Assembly (NCBI GenBank): GCA_030753265.1
Contig: JASMCQ010000030.1
Coordinates: 1-47,808, forward strand
DNA length: 47,808 nucleotides
DNA from: Dehalococcoidia bacterium
GTDB lineage: Bacteria > Chloroflexota > Dehalococcoidia > UBA3495
Direction: 5' to 3'
The notes below the pieces were generated by a model. That model ran no database searches. It was not told the origin of the DNA and saw only the letters and a list, made by a program, of their open reading frames with translations. Below, piece by piece: positions 32,292-44,569 of this stretch (the first letter of the stretch is position 1; each line of letters opens with the position of its first letter). Made by a program: the position numbers and the translations under genes.

Positions 32292-32328
32292 AACACGACC
32301 GCCCTGGCGCCCGCCGGCTGAGCAGGTT
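32269..32328. repeat. direct repeat GCTGAGCAGGTT at the ftsH promoter
   Basis: Identical 12-mers at 32269-32280 and 32317-32328, 48 bp apart; similarity continues for about 14 more bases. One copy fills the promoter spacer, the place where a repressor would block polymerase. No regulator can be named. Confidence 0.45.
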
Positions 32329-32678
32329 CTAAGTTTCGTAACAACATATCTACATTGCGGCAATATTCGTGTAACGAGATTGAAACACCGCCGCAAAAAC
32401 CCTTGCCTAGACTAGATCTGGACCCTTCGGGTACAAGGAGCTTGGTATCCATCAGGAGGAGGGGCACCGCTACCAGGCACTCCCTCGAAACGGACGCCGT
32501 TCGTGCCACGCGAACGGCAACCTGCTTTGTGGGCCGCCGCTCTCCGGACCATGGGCGGCTGCCGGACCTTCTGTGGTTTCCCTGACGCCAGCCACCGAGT
32601 ACAATGGCAATATCTTGTGGGGATTTCCTGGGGCATATCCTGGTGAAACATCCCGGGATTCGCCGCGGAGGGGCTACA
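32329..32678 (+). promoter_or_regulatory. glnA leader region
   Basis: 350 bp upstream of glnA without a gene. It holds one strong hairpin, GCCGTTCG (32496-32503) with CGAACGGC (32511-32518). No confident -35/-10 pair on the plus strand. A structured leader is possible, but I see no known riboswitch core. Confidence 0.3.
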
Positions 32679-34016
32679 ATGCCAGATGACCGGGCCGCCG
32701 AACGTGAGTTCGTGTTGAGGAGCGCCCAAGAAAACGACGTCAAGTTCATCCGACTCTGGTTCACCGATATTCTCGGCAACCTGAAGGGCTTCGCCATCAC
32801 TGCGGACGACCTCGAAGACGCGGTCGAGCAGGGAGTCGGGTTCGACGGGTCGTCCATCGAGGGGTTCGCCCGCATCGACGAGAGCGATATGCGGGCCTTT
32901 CCCGACCCCACCACTTTCACGCTGCTCCCATGGCGGCCCCGCCAGAACGCCGTGGCCCGCATGTTCTGCGACATCCGCACGCCCGGGGGCGGACCGTACA
33001 TCGGCGACCCCCGGAACGCCCTCAAGCGGAACCTGCAACGGTTGGCCCAATCGGGATTCACCTACTACGTCGGACCGGAACTGGAGTTTTTCTACTTCCG
33101 GGACGCCAACTCCCCGTATCCGCTGGACCACACCGGCTACTTTGACCAGCTCTCCGGCCAGCCCGCCAGTGACCTGCGCCGGGACACGGTGCTCAACCTG
33201 GCGGAGATGGGGATACCGGTCAAGTACTCTCACCACGAAGTCGCCCACAGCCAGCACGAGATCGACCTCCAGTACACCGACGCCCTGACCATGGCCGACA
33301 ACGTGATAACGGCCAAACTGGTCATCAAGGAGCTGGCCCAGCTACGGGGAGCCTACGCCTCCTTCATGCCCAAGCCGATCTCCGGGGCCAACGGCTCGGG
33401 GATGCACACCCACCAGTCCCTCTTCCGGGGTAACCATAACGCCTTCTTCGATCCGGACGAAGAGCACCACCTGTCCCTCGTCGGCAAACGGTTTATTGCC
33501 GGGCTGATCCACCACGCCCCGGAGATCACCCTGGTCACGAACCAGTGGGTGAACTCCTACAAGCGCCTGGTCCCAGGCTTCGAGGCCCCGATGTACGTCT
33601 CCTGGGCCCACACCAACCGCTCGGACCTGGTGCGGGTGCCCGCCTACAAGCCCGGCCACGAAAGCTCGGTGCGCATCGAGTACCGGGCGCCGGACCCCGC
33701 CTGCAATCCCTACCTAGCCTTCAGCGTCATGCTGATGGCCGGGCTGAAGGGCATCGAAGAGGAGTACCTGGTGCCGCCCCCGGTAGACGGCAACGTCTTC
33801 GCCATGCTCCCCGAGCAGCGCCGGACCCTGGGCATCAAAAGCCTGCCCGCCAGCCTGGGCGAGGCCATCTCCATGGCGCAAGAGAGCCAGTTGCTGCGTG
33901 AAGCTTTGGGGGAGCATATCTTGAACAGCTTCATTCAGAACAAGAAGATGGAATGGGAAGAGTACCGGGCCACGGTGACCGACTACGAGGTCGCCCGCTA
34001 CCTACCCATCCTGTAG
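32679..34016 (+). CDS. glnA: glutamine synthetase type I
   Basis: 445 residues; condenses glutamate and ammonia with ATP in a dodecamer. Marks: FDGSSIEGF, ELEFF (metal-ligand Glu), VAHSQHEIDLQY, the ATP-binding KPISGANGSGMHTHQSL, NSYKRLVPGFEAP, and RIEYRAPDPACNPYLAFS. The length and absence of the adenylylation-loop Tyr region point to the GSI-alpha subtype, usually controlled by feedback inhibition and by GlnR-like repressors rather than by adenylylation. Start is ATG 32679 with GAGGGG 5 nt upstream; the frame is open to 32604 but that extension lacks family similarity. Monocistronic, convergent with the metalloprotease operon. Confidence 0.95.
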   Translation: MPDDRAAEREFVLRSAQENDVKFIRLWFTDILGNLKGFAITADDLEDAVEQGVGFDGSSIEGFARIDESDMRAFPDPTTFTLLPWRPRQNAVARMFCDIRTPGGGPYIGDPRNALKRNLQRLAQSGFTYYVGPELEFFYFRDANSPYPLDHTGYFDQLSGQPASDLRRDTVLNLAEMGIPVKYSHHEVAHSQHEIDLQYTDALTMADNVITAKLVIKELAQLRGAYASFMPKPISGANGSGMHTHQSLFRGNHNAFFDPDEEHHLSLVGKRFIAGLIHHAPEITLVTNQWVNSYKRLVPGFEAPMYVSWAHTNRSDLVRVPAYKPGHESSVRIEYRAPDPACNPYLAFSVMLMAGLKGIEEEYLVPPPVDGNVFAMLPEQRRTLGIKSLPASLGEAISMAQESQLLREALGEHILNSFIQNKKMEWEEYRATVTDYEVARYLPIL

Positions 34017-34205
34017 GCTCGAAGATTGGGACCGGCGGGGCCTCGCCGAGCTGCCGGCCAATCGCCGCAACGTTTGCCGTCCCCTTTAGCCGTCCCGTAG
34101 TACCAAAAGTTGGGCCGGCGGGCCTTGCCGCGCTGTCTCCTGAGTGGCTATGTATCGGCGAGATCGGGCGATACTCGCTCCCCGCGATCCTCCCCAAAAG
34201 GGCTA

Positions 34206-36269
34206 TCAAGCCGGCCCGATTGAGAGGGTGTAGGGTGCCCACTGCTGGGTCCCGGGCGCGAGTGCCGCCACCACGACCACCAGCCGGTCCAGGTCCTGGG
34301 GCGCCGGGATAACGATCTCCCCCGAGTTGGCCCCGTCCAGCGGCACCACCGTCACCTGGTTCTCCCCAGCCATTTGGATAACCTGAACAATGTAGTCTTG
34401 TTTCACCCGGTTGCTGGTCAGAACAAACCCCTCAGCCCGCCACCCATTGGTGATCTCCACCAGGCCGGCCTCGGGCACCGAGACCCCCCGGACGCAAAGG
34501 CCGGCGCCGTTCACGGCATCGTCGGTGACATATTGAAAGCGCAGCAGGACCTCTCGCCCCGAGTAAGCGCCAAGGTCGACGGACTCATCGAGCCAGCCAA
34601 GGCTGTTGCCGGTGTAGCCCTCTCCAAAGCTGTTGCCGATGGGGTTTTCCGCCGTGGTATTTGGCGTCTCCAGGATATCCCAGGTCCGCCCGTCATCGAC
34701 GGATACCTCCAGGTAGGCGTAGTCCCATTTCTCCTCTAGCTCATACCACACCTGGTAGACCAACGTGGCCCGGTCCAGGCCTGTCAAATCCACGGAGCGG
34801 GTCAGCGTCGAGTCGATGGAATCGCCCGAGTTGCTCCACCAGCATCCCCGCGAGTCCACGTCGACCGGCAGCAGGCGGTTCTCCGCCGGCCCGTCGAAGC
34901 GCAGGCGTAGTGGTCCTTCCAGCAATGAAAGCTCCACGTACTCCACGGCGTACTGGGGAATCTCAGAACTGTACTCAATGATCCCGTCGTAGGCCTTCGA
35001 GACCCCCACCTGCACTTCCAGGTCCGAGTATCCGTAGACCCCCTGCCTTTCATCCAGAAGATTGGCCACCGCCCAATCGCGGAACACATCCGGAAAGGTG
35101 GCGGAGTAGCCGGCCGATCTCAGATAGGCGTTTACTCCGGCGATGCCATCCTCCTGTTCATTCAGCAGCGGCCGCAGGTCGTTGTTCTTCCCGTAGTGGT
35201 CCGCCAGGTAGTGCATGAACAGGGACGCCGCCCCGTAGTTGCGTCCGGCGCCGAATGGTAGCAGCGGCCATTGCACCAGTGAGGTGGGGCCGGACTGCAA
35301 GAACCGGTAGATGGTGGCTTGATCGAATCCGGCAATCGTGGCGGCCAACTCAGACAGCCCCTCATTGATCCAGGTTTCCTCGGAGGCGTCGGCGTTCCAA
35401 TGGGCCGCGTGTTGCAGTTCGTGGGCCAGTGTTTCCAGGTAGTCGGGGGATCCCATCGGGATGATACTGGAGTTGATGTAGATTATCTCCCGCTCGTTGC
35501 TGAACGGGACCACGCCGAGAGGGTATTCGTCCGAAGAACTGTAGTAACCCGCAACGCCCCGCAGGCGGCCATTCAGGATGTTCAGATGGGGATCGTTGTC
35601 CACTCCTGGGGACCATTCCTCACCAAAGGCGGCGGTAACCCGGGGGTGCACCTGCTCCTCATAACCGGCGGCAGCCCTCTCGATATCCTTCTGGCGGATG
35701 GTCTGATTTTCCTCGACATACCAGTAAGCGTGGGGAGAAACCAACCGCAGCACAAAACGGCTCTGGTATACCGTCAGCCCCGACAAGTCGACCAGCCAAA
35801 AGGTGTCCTCCCGGCCTTGGGCGTAGCTCACCGGATCCGGGTTTACCACCCGCCGCAGGTCCTCCTCCCTGGCCCGCTTCAACCCAACTGCCAGCCCGTA
35901 GAGGTCCCGGTCGGGAGCCGGAACGAAGCTCGTCGCCACCGAGGAGGCGGGAGTAGCCGTCGGCGTCGCCGGCAATCGGCGGGTTCTTTCCGGCGCAAGG
36001 CCTTTTGGTGGAGTGAGCGCTGGTGAGACGGCCGAGTTGGGGGTGGGCGTCGAGGCAAGCTGCCCCGCCGGAGCGGTCCCCGACGGAACAGGCGTAGCTA
36101 CCGGCCTTGTTCCGTGCGGCTCGGGCGTGGTTGTCAGAACTAGGCCGGGCGCCGCGGGCGTAGCTGCCGAGGTTGGGCCGGGCTGGGCCGGCGTGGGGGT
36201 TGCGATGGAGGTGCACGCCGCCAGCGCGGCGGCCAGGAGGAACACCGGTATACACCAACGGGGGCTCAC
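34206..36269 (-). CDS. lipoprotein zinc metallopeptidase with immune-inhibitor-A-like C-terminal domain
   Basis: 687 residues from GTG 36269, which overlaps the pth stop by 4 nt (GTGA). A short signal ends at lipid Cys19 (FLLAAALAAC). A Thr/Pro-rich linker (about 20-120) follows, then a catalytic region with H283-E-x-x-H287 (LAHELQHAAHW) and Glu303 in WINEGLSEL as third zinc ligand. The C-terminal part (GCWWSNSGDSIDS, YELEEKWDYAYLEVS, GEGYTGNSLGW, LRFQYVTDDAVNGAG) resembles the beta-sandwich of M6/immune inhibitor A peptidases. It should act on the cell surface; substrate unknown. Its coupling to pth looks accidental rather than functional. A longer in-frame opening reaches 36755 but runs antisense-free through pth coding sequence and is rejected. 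Confidence 0.85.
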   Translation of the reverse strand: MSPRWCIPVFLLAAALAACTSIATPTPAQPGPTSAATPAAPGLVLTTTPEPHGTRPVATPVPSGTAPAGQLASTPTPNSAVSPALTPPKGLAPERTRRLPATPTATPASSVATSFVPAPDRDLYGLAVGLKRAREEDLRRVVNPDPVSYAQGREDTFWLVDLSGLTVYQSRFVLRLVSPHAYWYVEENQTIRQKDIERAAAGYEEQVHPRVTAAFGEEWSPGVDNDPHLNILNGRLRGVAGYYSSSDEYPLGVVPFSNEREIIYINSSIIPMGSPDYLETLAHELQHAAHWNADASEETWINEGLSELAATIAGFDQATIYRFLQSGPTSLVQWPLLPFGAGRNYGAASLFMHYLADHYGKNNDLRPLLNEQEDGIAGVNAYLRSAGYSATFPDVFRDWAVANLLDERQGVYGYSDLEVQVGVSKAYDGIIEYSSEIPQYAVEYVELSLLEGPLRLRFDGPAENRLLPVDVDSRGCWWSNSGDSIDSTLTRSVDLTGLDRATLVYQVWYELEEKWDYAYLEVSVDDGRTWDILETPNTTAENPIGNSFGEGYTGNSLGWLDESVDLGAYSGREVLLRFQYVTDDAVNGAGLCVRGVSVPEAGLVEITNGWRAEGFVLTSNRVKQDYIVQVIQMAGENQVTVVPLDGANSGEIVIPAPQDLDRLVVVVAALAPGTQQWAPYTLSIGPA

Positions 36270-36850
36270 GTGAGAGATGGATCGGCCGGTTTGGAGTTGA
36301 AACGGTTCATGGCCCCGTCGATGCCCTCTTCCAGGATGCAATCGACCGCGGCCACCACCGAATCCAACGCTCCGGCGAGGATGGTTTCCTCCTCGCCGGA
36401 GAAACGGCCCAGCACGTAACCAACCGCGTCTTGCTCCAGGGGCGGAGCGCCAATGCCCAGCCGGATTCTCGGGAAATCCTGGGTTTGCAGGCTCTCGATT
36501 ATGGACTGGACCCCCCGGTGGCCCCCATCGCTGCCGCCGGGGCGGAGCCGCAGCTGCCCCACCGGCAAGGCCATATCGTCGTAGATCACCACCAGGTCCT
36601 CGGGGCGGGAGGCGAATCGGGCCCGCAGGTAGGCGACGCCTTCGCCGCTGTTGTTCATGAAAGAACGGGGTTTGGCCAGCACGATCTCCTCGCCGGCGCG
36701 AAATCCCCGACCCAGGACTACCTTGGCGCGGCGTTCCGCAACCCGGATGCCCCACTTCAGGGCCAACAAATCCACGCAGCGGAAACCAATGTTGTGGCGG
36801 GTGCCGCGGTACCGGGTTCCGGGATTGCCAAGGCCGATTATCAAGCGCAT
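36266..36850 (-). CDS. pth: peptidyl-tRNA hydrolase
   Basis: 194 residues; frees tRNA from prematurely released peptidyl-tRNA. Marks: IIGLGNPGTRYRGTRHNIGF with catalytic His19, KPRSFMNNSG, IYDDMALPVGQLRLRPGGSDGGHRGV (catalytic-site Asp and conserved Asn/His block) and FPRIRLGIG. Complete at both ends. It begins 2 bp after the unknown 157-residue protein gene and overlaps the metallopeptidase lipoprotein gene by 4 nt, within the ligA operon. Confidence 0.95.
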   Translation of the reverse strand: MRLIIGLGNPGTRYRGTRHNIGFRCVDLLALKWGIRVAERRAKVVLGRGFRAGEEIVLAKPRSFMNNSGEGVAYLRARFASRPEDLVVIYDDMALPVGQLRLRPGGSDGGHRGVQSIIESLQTQDFPRIRLGIGAPPLEQDAVGYVLGRFSGEEETILAGALDSVVAAVDCILEEGIDGAMNRFNSKPADPSLT

Positions 36851-36852
36851 TT

Positions 36853-39767
<2,915 letters not shown>

Positions 39768-41048
39768 ATGGCAGAAACCCTGGCCGGCCAAGAGGCCGGC
39801 GACCAGCCCCGCAATTTGCGCCAAAAGGGAATTTTTATCCTGGGCGGCCTGAGCACTGGCCACGGCGTCTTCCACTGGATCAACCACAGCTTCATGGTAA
39901 TGCTGCCCGAGGTCGAAGAAACCTTCAACCTGAGTTCCGTCGAAGTCGGCGCGATAAGCTCCACCAGGGAAGTTGCCGGGGGCGTGATCGCCCTGCCCGG
40001 AGGGGCATTGACCGACATGACCCGGCGCTATTGGGGAGCGGTTTTGGCGGTTTGCATGGTGGTGTTCGGGCTGGGTGGAATGGTGATGGGGTTCTCTCCG
40101 GTGTATCCGATGCTCCTGGTGGGCATGGCTATGCTGGCCATATCTTCATCTATCTGGCACTTACCCGGTGTGGCGGCCCTTTCCCTCCACTTCGCCCACC
40201 GGCGCGGCTCTGCCCTCTCCATACATGGAATCGGGGGCAGTGCCGGCGATGTAATAGGCCCGATACTCACCGGTTTCCTGCTGGGCGTCTTGACCTGGCG
40301 GGAGATCATCGGAATATATGCGGCGATTCCTCTTTTTCTCGCTTTCCTGGTCTTTTGGGCCTTCCGGGACATTGGAAAATTCGGCGCCGTCGCACCCGAG
40401 GTACCGAGCTTCCGGGCCCAGATGTCGCAAAGCCGGGGCATCCTCAAGAATGCCAGGTTATGGGGTATCACTCTGGTGGCCGGCATCCGCGGCATGGCAT
40501 TCATCGCCCTGATTACCTTTCTTCCCCTCTACCTTGATGACGTGGCCCAACTGAGCAAAGGGTTGCGGGGGGTTTACTTCGCGGCGCCGATGGTGGTCGG
40601 AATGTTGTTCACGCCCATTATGGGATACCTATCGGACCGTTTTGGGCGGAAGCTGGTCCTGATCCCGGGCATGATCTTCCTGTCATCGCTGGCGTTGGCG
40701 CTGGCGATGTTCGGCGAGGGGGTCGCCCTGCCGATCATAATCGGACTGATGGGGATGTTCCTGTACAGCGACCAGCCCATCCTGATGGCGGCGGCCCTGG
40801 ACATCGTTCGGACCAGCGTTGCCGGAACAACCCTCGGGGTACTCTCCTTCTCCCGGTTCGGTCTCAGCGCCGCTTCACCATTGATTGGCGGCGTCCTGTA
40901 CGATATCGACAAAACCTACCCGTTCTTCTATGTCGCCGGTCTGTTCGCCCTGGCGACCGTGGTCTTGATGGCCGTGCCCCTGGGGACCGGCGATCAAACT
41001 GCCGGCTCAGCGCCCAACGAGCAGATCGGGGACCGCGCCGCCCGGTAA
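39768..41048 (+). CDS. major facilitator superfamily transporter
   Basis: 426 residues with about 12 membrane helices in two halves separated by a cytoplasmic loop (RDIGKFGAVAPEVPSFRAQM). The signature between helices 2 and 3 is degenerate (LPGGALTDMTRRYWG); the second-half copy GYLSDRFGRK is canonical. HGIGGSAGDVIGPILTGFLLG resembles helix 5 motif C of antiporters. Short charged ends. ATG 39768 with AAGGTGA 6 nt upstream. Stands alone; substrate not predictable, export of a small molecule is possible from the motif C likeness. Confidence 0.88.
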   Translation: MAETLAGQEAGDQPRNLRQKGIFILGGLSTGHGVFHWINHSFMVMLPEVEETFNLSSVEVGAISSTREVAGGVIALPGGALTDMTRRYWGAVLAVCMVVFGLGGMVMGFSPVYPMLLVGMAMLAISSSIWHLPGVAALSLHFAHRRGSALSIHGIGGSAGDVIGPILTGFLLGVLTWREIIGIYAAIPLFLAFLVFWAFRDIGKFGAVAPEVPSFRAQMSQSRGILKNARLWGITLVAGIRGMAFIALITFLPLYLDDVAQLSKGLRGVYFAAPMVVGMLFTPIMGYLSDRFGRKLVLIPGMIFLSSLALALAMFGEGVALPIIIGLMGMFLYSDQPILMAAALDIVRTSVAGTTLGVLSFSRFGLSAASPLIGGVLYDIDKTYPFFYVAGLFALATVVLMAVPLGTGDQTAGSAPNEQIGDRAAR

Positions 41049-41150
41049 TACCTCAAGCGCCGGGGAGCACTCGGCTTTCCAAAACAAGTGAGGGACCAGA
41101 GAGGAAACGTAGCGTCATCCTGTCCCTGGCCCCAGCACGCACCGTGGGTT

Positions 41151-41684
41151 TCAATCCTCGGATTGGTTAACCCCGCCCTGGGATGCCTCCCAACGTTTGA
41201 CCCTCTCGTCAAACCATGGCTCGATCCACCGCTGGAACCACGGTCGCAGCAGCTGGCCAAAGGGTAGAAGCCGGAGCCAGCCCCGGTAGGCCAGAATGGA
41301 GTTCTTATGCGGGGCGACGGACGCACTGTCGAATCTCTTCAGCAGGCGGTAGGTCATGAAATAGGCGAGAGGCGGTAGCCGGTTATGCAAGTGATCGGCG
41401 GTCACGTGGGCCAGGTGGGCCAACACAACGCCCAGCAGCAGGGGATGATAGAACAGCAGAGCCAGCGTCAGAAGACCCGCTGCCGAGTACTCCCAGGCAT
41501 GGAGAAAAACGAAAACTCGGTTCGGCCGTCCCTTGACGTACCACTGGTAATAATCGAACACATGGTCGATGTCCATCAGCACGCCGGTCACCAGGGCCAA
41601 GGCGCCCGCCTCCGGCGCGCCCGTGGCAACCCCCACACCAACACCCACCGCGCCCGAAATAAACGTATGGCCTACTGGGCCCAT
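41151..41684 (-). CDS. YdjM-like membrane-bound metal-dependent hydrolase family protein
   Basis: 177 residues. Starts MGPVGHTFISGAVGVGVGVATG, followed by LMDIDHVFDYYQWYV, LHAWEYSAAGLLTLALL and LAHLAHVTADHLHN: the Asp/His spacing between hydrophobic helices typical of this family (H-x..D-I-D-H..H-x-W-E..H..D). Three to four membrane helices; basic C-terminal tail. Biochemical function in the family is poorly defined. Convergent with the MFS gene; no operon. Confidence 0.75.
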   Translation of the reverse strand: MGPVGHTFISGAVGVGVGVATGAPEAGALALVTGVLMDIDHVFDYYQWYVKGRPNRVFVFLHAWEYSAAGLLTLALLFYHPLLLGVVLAHLAHVTADHLHNRLPPLAYFMTYRLLKRFDSASVAPHKNSILAYRGWLRLLPFGQLLRPWFQRWIEPWFDERVKRWEASQGGVNQSED

Positions 41685-42271
41685 TTCGCCTTCGTCATCG
41701 CACCGTCCCGGGTATCATAATAATCACAGAGGGCATGCAGTGGTGCTTATCCATATTGGACCGGCATATCGGACCGGCTGCGCACCAAACTTATCGGCAT
41801 GAGCACCTCAAGCGGTCATTATATCCTGTGGTTCAGGTGGCTCCAAATATCCTCAACTGAATCGCTTCACTTCAAGCAGGGGAACCGCCACTTTCAATTT
41901 TCGCCGGGATTCACCAGGCCTCTGAAAAGCGCACATTTCAAGTTGCCGGCCCTCGCCGAAATTGTGGTGACGACCCAACTATTCCGCCGAGGAGAGAACT
42001 CAAGCCGCTTCTCTCCGAGTGCAAAAAGGCTAGGGCTGGGGTGCGAAGTCTGCTTTCGTTCCCCGGATGGATGAGGCGTTCCGGGTAATAGCCGGTGGAG
42101 GTATTTGTAGACCGCCGGCGGAGCCTCCCTTAGCCGGCCTTCGTTCGACGCCAATCGGCCGCATCTTTACCGAAACATGCCTGGTCTGGAACGGGGGGGG
42201 CATGGTATAATTCGTGGCTGTCAACTGGCCGCAGAAACGTTAGCGAGCGAGCCTCATGAGGATATGCAAAC
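41685..42271. promoter_or_regulatory. 587-bp gap with an extended -10 promoter for the flavoprotein gene
   Basis: Most of the region shows no gene. At 42203-42211 TGGTATAAT is an extended -10 element, about 60 bp before the TTG start at 42272; no good -35 precedes it. No repeats or stable terminators were noted. Confidence 0.5.
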
Positions 42272-43510
42272 TTGGATGATGTGATCGTGGTCGGCGCCGG
42301 ACCCGCCGGCAACAACGCGGCGCTGGGACTGGCGTCCCGAGGATACTCAGTCACCGTAATCGACGCCAGACAGCGGATCGGCGAAAAGCTATGCACCGGC
42401 ATTGTCGGCCGGGAATGCACCGACCGGTTCCCGATAGACCCAGCACTGATCTACCGTGAGGCGTTTTCCGCTGACGTTGTCGCTCCCTCCATCGGCCATG
42501 TCCGCTTCGAAACCGCCACTCCCCAGGCGCACATTATCGACCGGGCGGCCTACGTCGCCTCCTTTGCCCACCGGGCCCAGGCGGCGGGAGCCAAGTACCT
42601 CCTCGGCCACCGCGTCCTCCGGGCCGTACCCGAACCGGATGGCGTGACGATCATCACCGATGGGGGCCGCCACTGGGCCCGTTCCCTGGTGCTGGCCGCC
42701 GGGTTCGCCACGGCGTTGACCCGCCAACTCGGGATGGGCATGGTTGCCGACTACGTCACCGGCGTTCAGGCGGAGGTATCGACCAGTGGGGTCCCAGAGG
42801 TGGAGGTCTACCTGGGCCACGACGTGGCTCCCGGTTTCTTCTCCTGGCTGGTGCCCACATCACCCGGCCGGGCCTTCGCCGGGCTTCTGGCCCGGCAGCA
42901 AGCCCAATCTCACCTGGCCAAGTTTATCCAGGTACAACAACAGGACGGAAAAGTTACCGGTGTCATCCGCGGCGCCGCCTCTTGGGGTATTCCGCTCCGG
43001 CCCCTGCGGCGGACCTATCAGGACCGGGTCCTGGTGGTGGGTGACGCCGCCGGCCAGGTCAAGCCCACCACCGGAGGCGGAATCTACTACTCGCTTCTGG
43101 CCGCCGAAATCGCTTCGCAGGTGCTGGGTGATGCGCTGGCGGCCGATGACCTGTCGGCGGCCCGGCTAAGCCGGTACCAACGCCGGTGGAAGCGGCTACT
43201 GGCCCGAGAGTTGGAGGTGGGGTACTCCGCCCGCCGGCTATTCGAATTCCTCAGCGACCAGCAGATCGGCTCGCTGGTCTACCAGGCTGCCAATAACGGC
43301 ATTCACGCCGACCTGCTCAGTACCGTTGACACATCCTTTGATTGGCACAGCCGGCTGATCGGGAAGGTGCTTGGCCATCCGGTGCTGGGAGGCGCACTCC
43401 GCTTGATCAACCCGCTGCTGGCCCGCCTGGCGCGGACCCCGGAGCCCGGCTTCGCATTGCCACCGGTGGCCAACAGCCAGCCGGACCCCCTGGTCAACCT
43501 CTCCAGCTAG
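42272..43510 (+). CDS. geranylgeranyl-reductase family FAD-dependent oxidoreductase
   Basis: 412 residues. The N-terminal FAD site is DDVIVVGAGPAGNNAALGLASRGYSVTVID; KLCTGIVGRECTDRF carries the Cys region of the family; VLVVGDAAGQVKPTTGGGIYYSLLAAEIA is the second FAD-binding block (GDAAG..P..GGGI), diagnostic of geranylgeranyl/digeranylgeranyl reductases. It probably reduces isoprenoid or other unsaturated chains; ChlP-like and archaeal lipid enzymes share this fold. Start is TTG 42272 (GAGGA 9 nt upstream); an in-frame TGA at 42257 excludes a longer form. 160 bp upstream of the carbamoyltransferase-like gene. Confidence 0.85.
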   Translation: MDDVIVVGAGPAGNNAALGLASRGYSVTVIDARQRIGEKLCTGIVGRECTDRFPIDPALIYREAFSADVVAPSIGHVRFETATPQAHIIDRAAYVASFAHRAQAAGAKYLLGHRVLRAVPEPDGVTIITDGGRHWARSLVLAAGFATALTRQLGMGMVADYVTGVQAEVSTSGVPEVEVYLGHDVAPGFFSWLVPTSPGRAFAGLLARQQAQSHLAKFIQVQQQDGKVTGVIRGAASWGIPLRPLRRTYQDRVLVVGDAAGQVKPTTGGGIYYSLLAAEIASQVLGDALAADDLSAARLSRYQRRWKRLLARELEVGYSARRLFEFLSDQQIGSLVYQAANNGIHADLLSTVDTSFDWHSRLIGKVLGHPVLGGALRLINPLLARLARTPEPGFALPPVANSQPDPLVNLSS

Positions 43511-43669
43511 CCGCCCCGGCTGCACCTGCTACAATAGCGACCAGAGGCTCCTCTTCGCGGCCATCGGCAACTCGGCGGGTGCTTGCCACCACAAATCGAA
43601 GGGGACCGCTCTCGCCACGGCCGGTTCGCCGAAAGCGATCTCCAACTGCGATTGACAGGACACCTTTTC

Positions 43670-44569
43670 ATGCCAAAACACATAGCAGACACGCGACAGC
43701 TAAACCGGGAGTGGATAGAGCAAGAGTTGTTTCCACTCTGCGACTCCCTGCGAGACGGGAAAGCCCCAGGTAGCCCCCTGGCGGGAAAGGCACTCTATTG
43801 CCTGTTCTACGAGCCGAGCTTCCTTACCCGCACCTCATTCGAACGGGCGATGACCCTGCTCGGGGGGCAGGTACAGTTCACCGAGGATGCATCACAGTTC
43901 TTTCCGGTCCGGACATCGTCCTACATCGAGAACACCGTCAGGTTCCTGAGCAGCCTCCATTTCGATGCGGTGGTGTTGCGCAGCAGCCAGCCAGGGGCGG
44001 TTGCCGCCGCCGCCGAGGTGGACGTTCTCCCCGTAATCAGCGGGGGCAGCGACGACGATCACCCGACTCAAGCCATCCTCGATCTCTACACACTCAAGCG
44101 TGAGTTTGGAACGCTGGACGGCATCAAGCTGGCCGTGGTGGGCCGGGTCGACCACCGGAACGTTAACGCGCTGCTCATGGCCCTAACGCTCTTTCGGGAT
44201 GTTCAGGTGATTTTGGTCCCGTTTACGGGACAGGCCAAGCCCGAGGTGTTGGAGTACTGCCGGAACGCCGGACTGACAATCAGCGTCGAAACGACGTTGG
44301 ACCCTTTTGCTCCGGACCTGAACGCCCTCTATTTGAACGGAGCCGAGACGGCAGCCCACGCGCAACTGCTGGAGGACCGCGGCCTTGTGAAGGTCAAAGT
44401 GGACGAGGAGCTACTGCGCAGCCTCCGGACTGATTGCGTCATCCTCGACCCGATGCAACGCAGCCAGCCTTTGATCGCAGACAGCGGGGATGCCAGGTGG
44501 GCCGGCTACCGGCAAGCAGAAAACGGCCTTTTCGTCAGGATGGCGCTCTTGCTCGGAATCCTGGAGTGA
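43670..44569 (+). CDS. aspartate/ornithine carbamoyltransferase-like protein with altered active site
   Basis: 299 residues with both domains of the ATCase/OTCase fold: YEPSFLTRTSFERAM, VVLRSSQPGAV (Arg104), DDHPTQAILDLYTLKREFG (His131), and GIKLAVVGRVDHRNVNALL (Arg163). But key motifs differ: the carbamoyl-phosphate loop S-T-R-T-R reads S50-F-L-T-R54, the aspartate-binding T-R-V-Q reads N-G-A-E (223-226), and the H-P-x-P-R loop reads D-P-M-Q-R (260-264). So it is unlikely to be a standard PyrB; another substrate or a non-catalytic role is possible. ATG 43670 with AGGA about 10 nt upstream. No pyrimidine genes nearby. Confidence 0.8.
   Translation: MPKHIADTRQLNREWIEQELFPLCDSLRDGKAPGSPLAGKALYCLFYEPSFLTRTSFERAMTLLGGQVQFTEDASQFFPVRTSSYIENTVRFLSSLHFDAVVLRSSQPGAVAAAAEVDVLPVISGGSDDDHPTQAILDLYTLKREFGTLDGIKLAVVGRVDHRNVNALLMALTLFRDVQVILVPFTGQAKPEVLEYCRNAGLTISVETTLDPFAPDLNALYLNGAETAAHAQLLEDRGLVKVKVDEELLRSLRTDCVILDPMQRSQPLIADSGDARWAGYRQAENGLFVRMALLLGILE

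Noticed and set aside
32604..32678. Upstream extension of glnA
   Set aside because: No family similarity in the extra 25 residues; ATG 32679 has the ribosome site.
36270..36755. Upstream extension of the metallopeptidase lipoprotein
   Set aside because: The extension overlaps pth in another frame and would bury the signal peptide; GTG 36269 gives a proper lipobox.
42000..42271. Longer upstream start for the flavoprotein
   Set aside because: An in-frame TGA at 42257-42259 excludes it, leaving TTG 42272.
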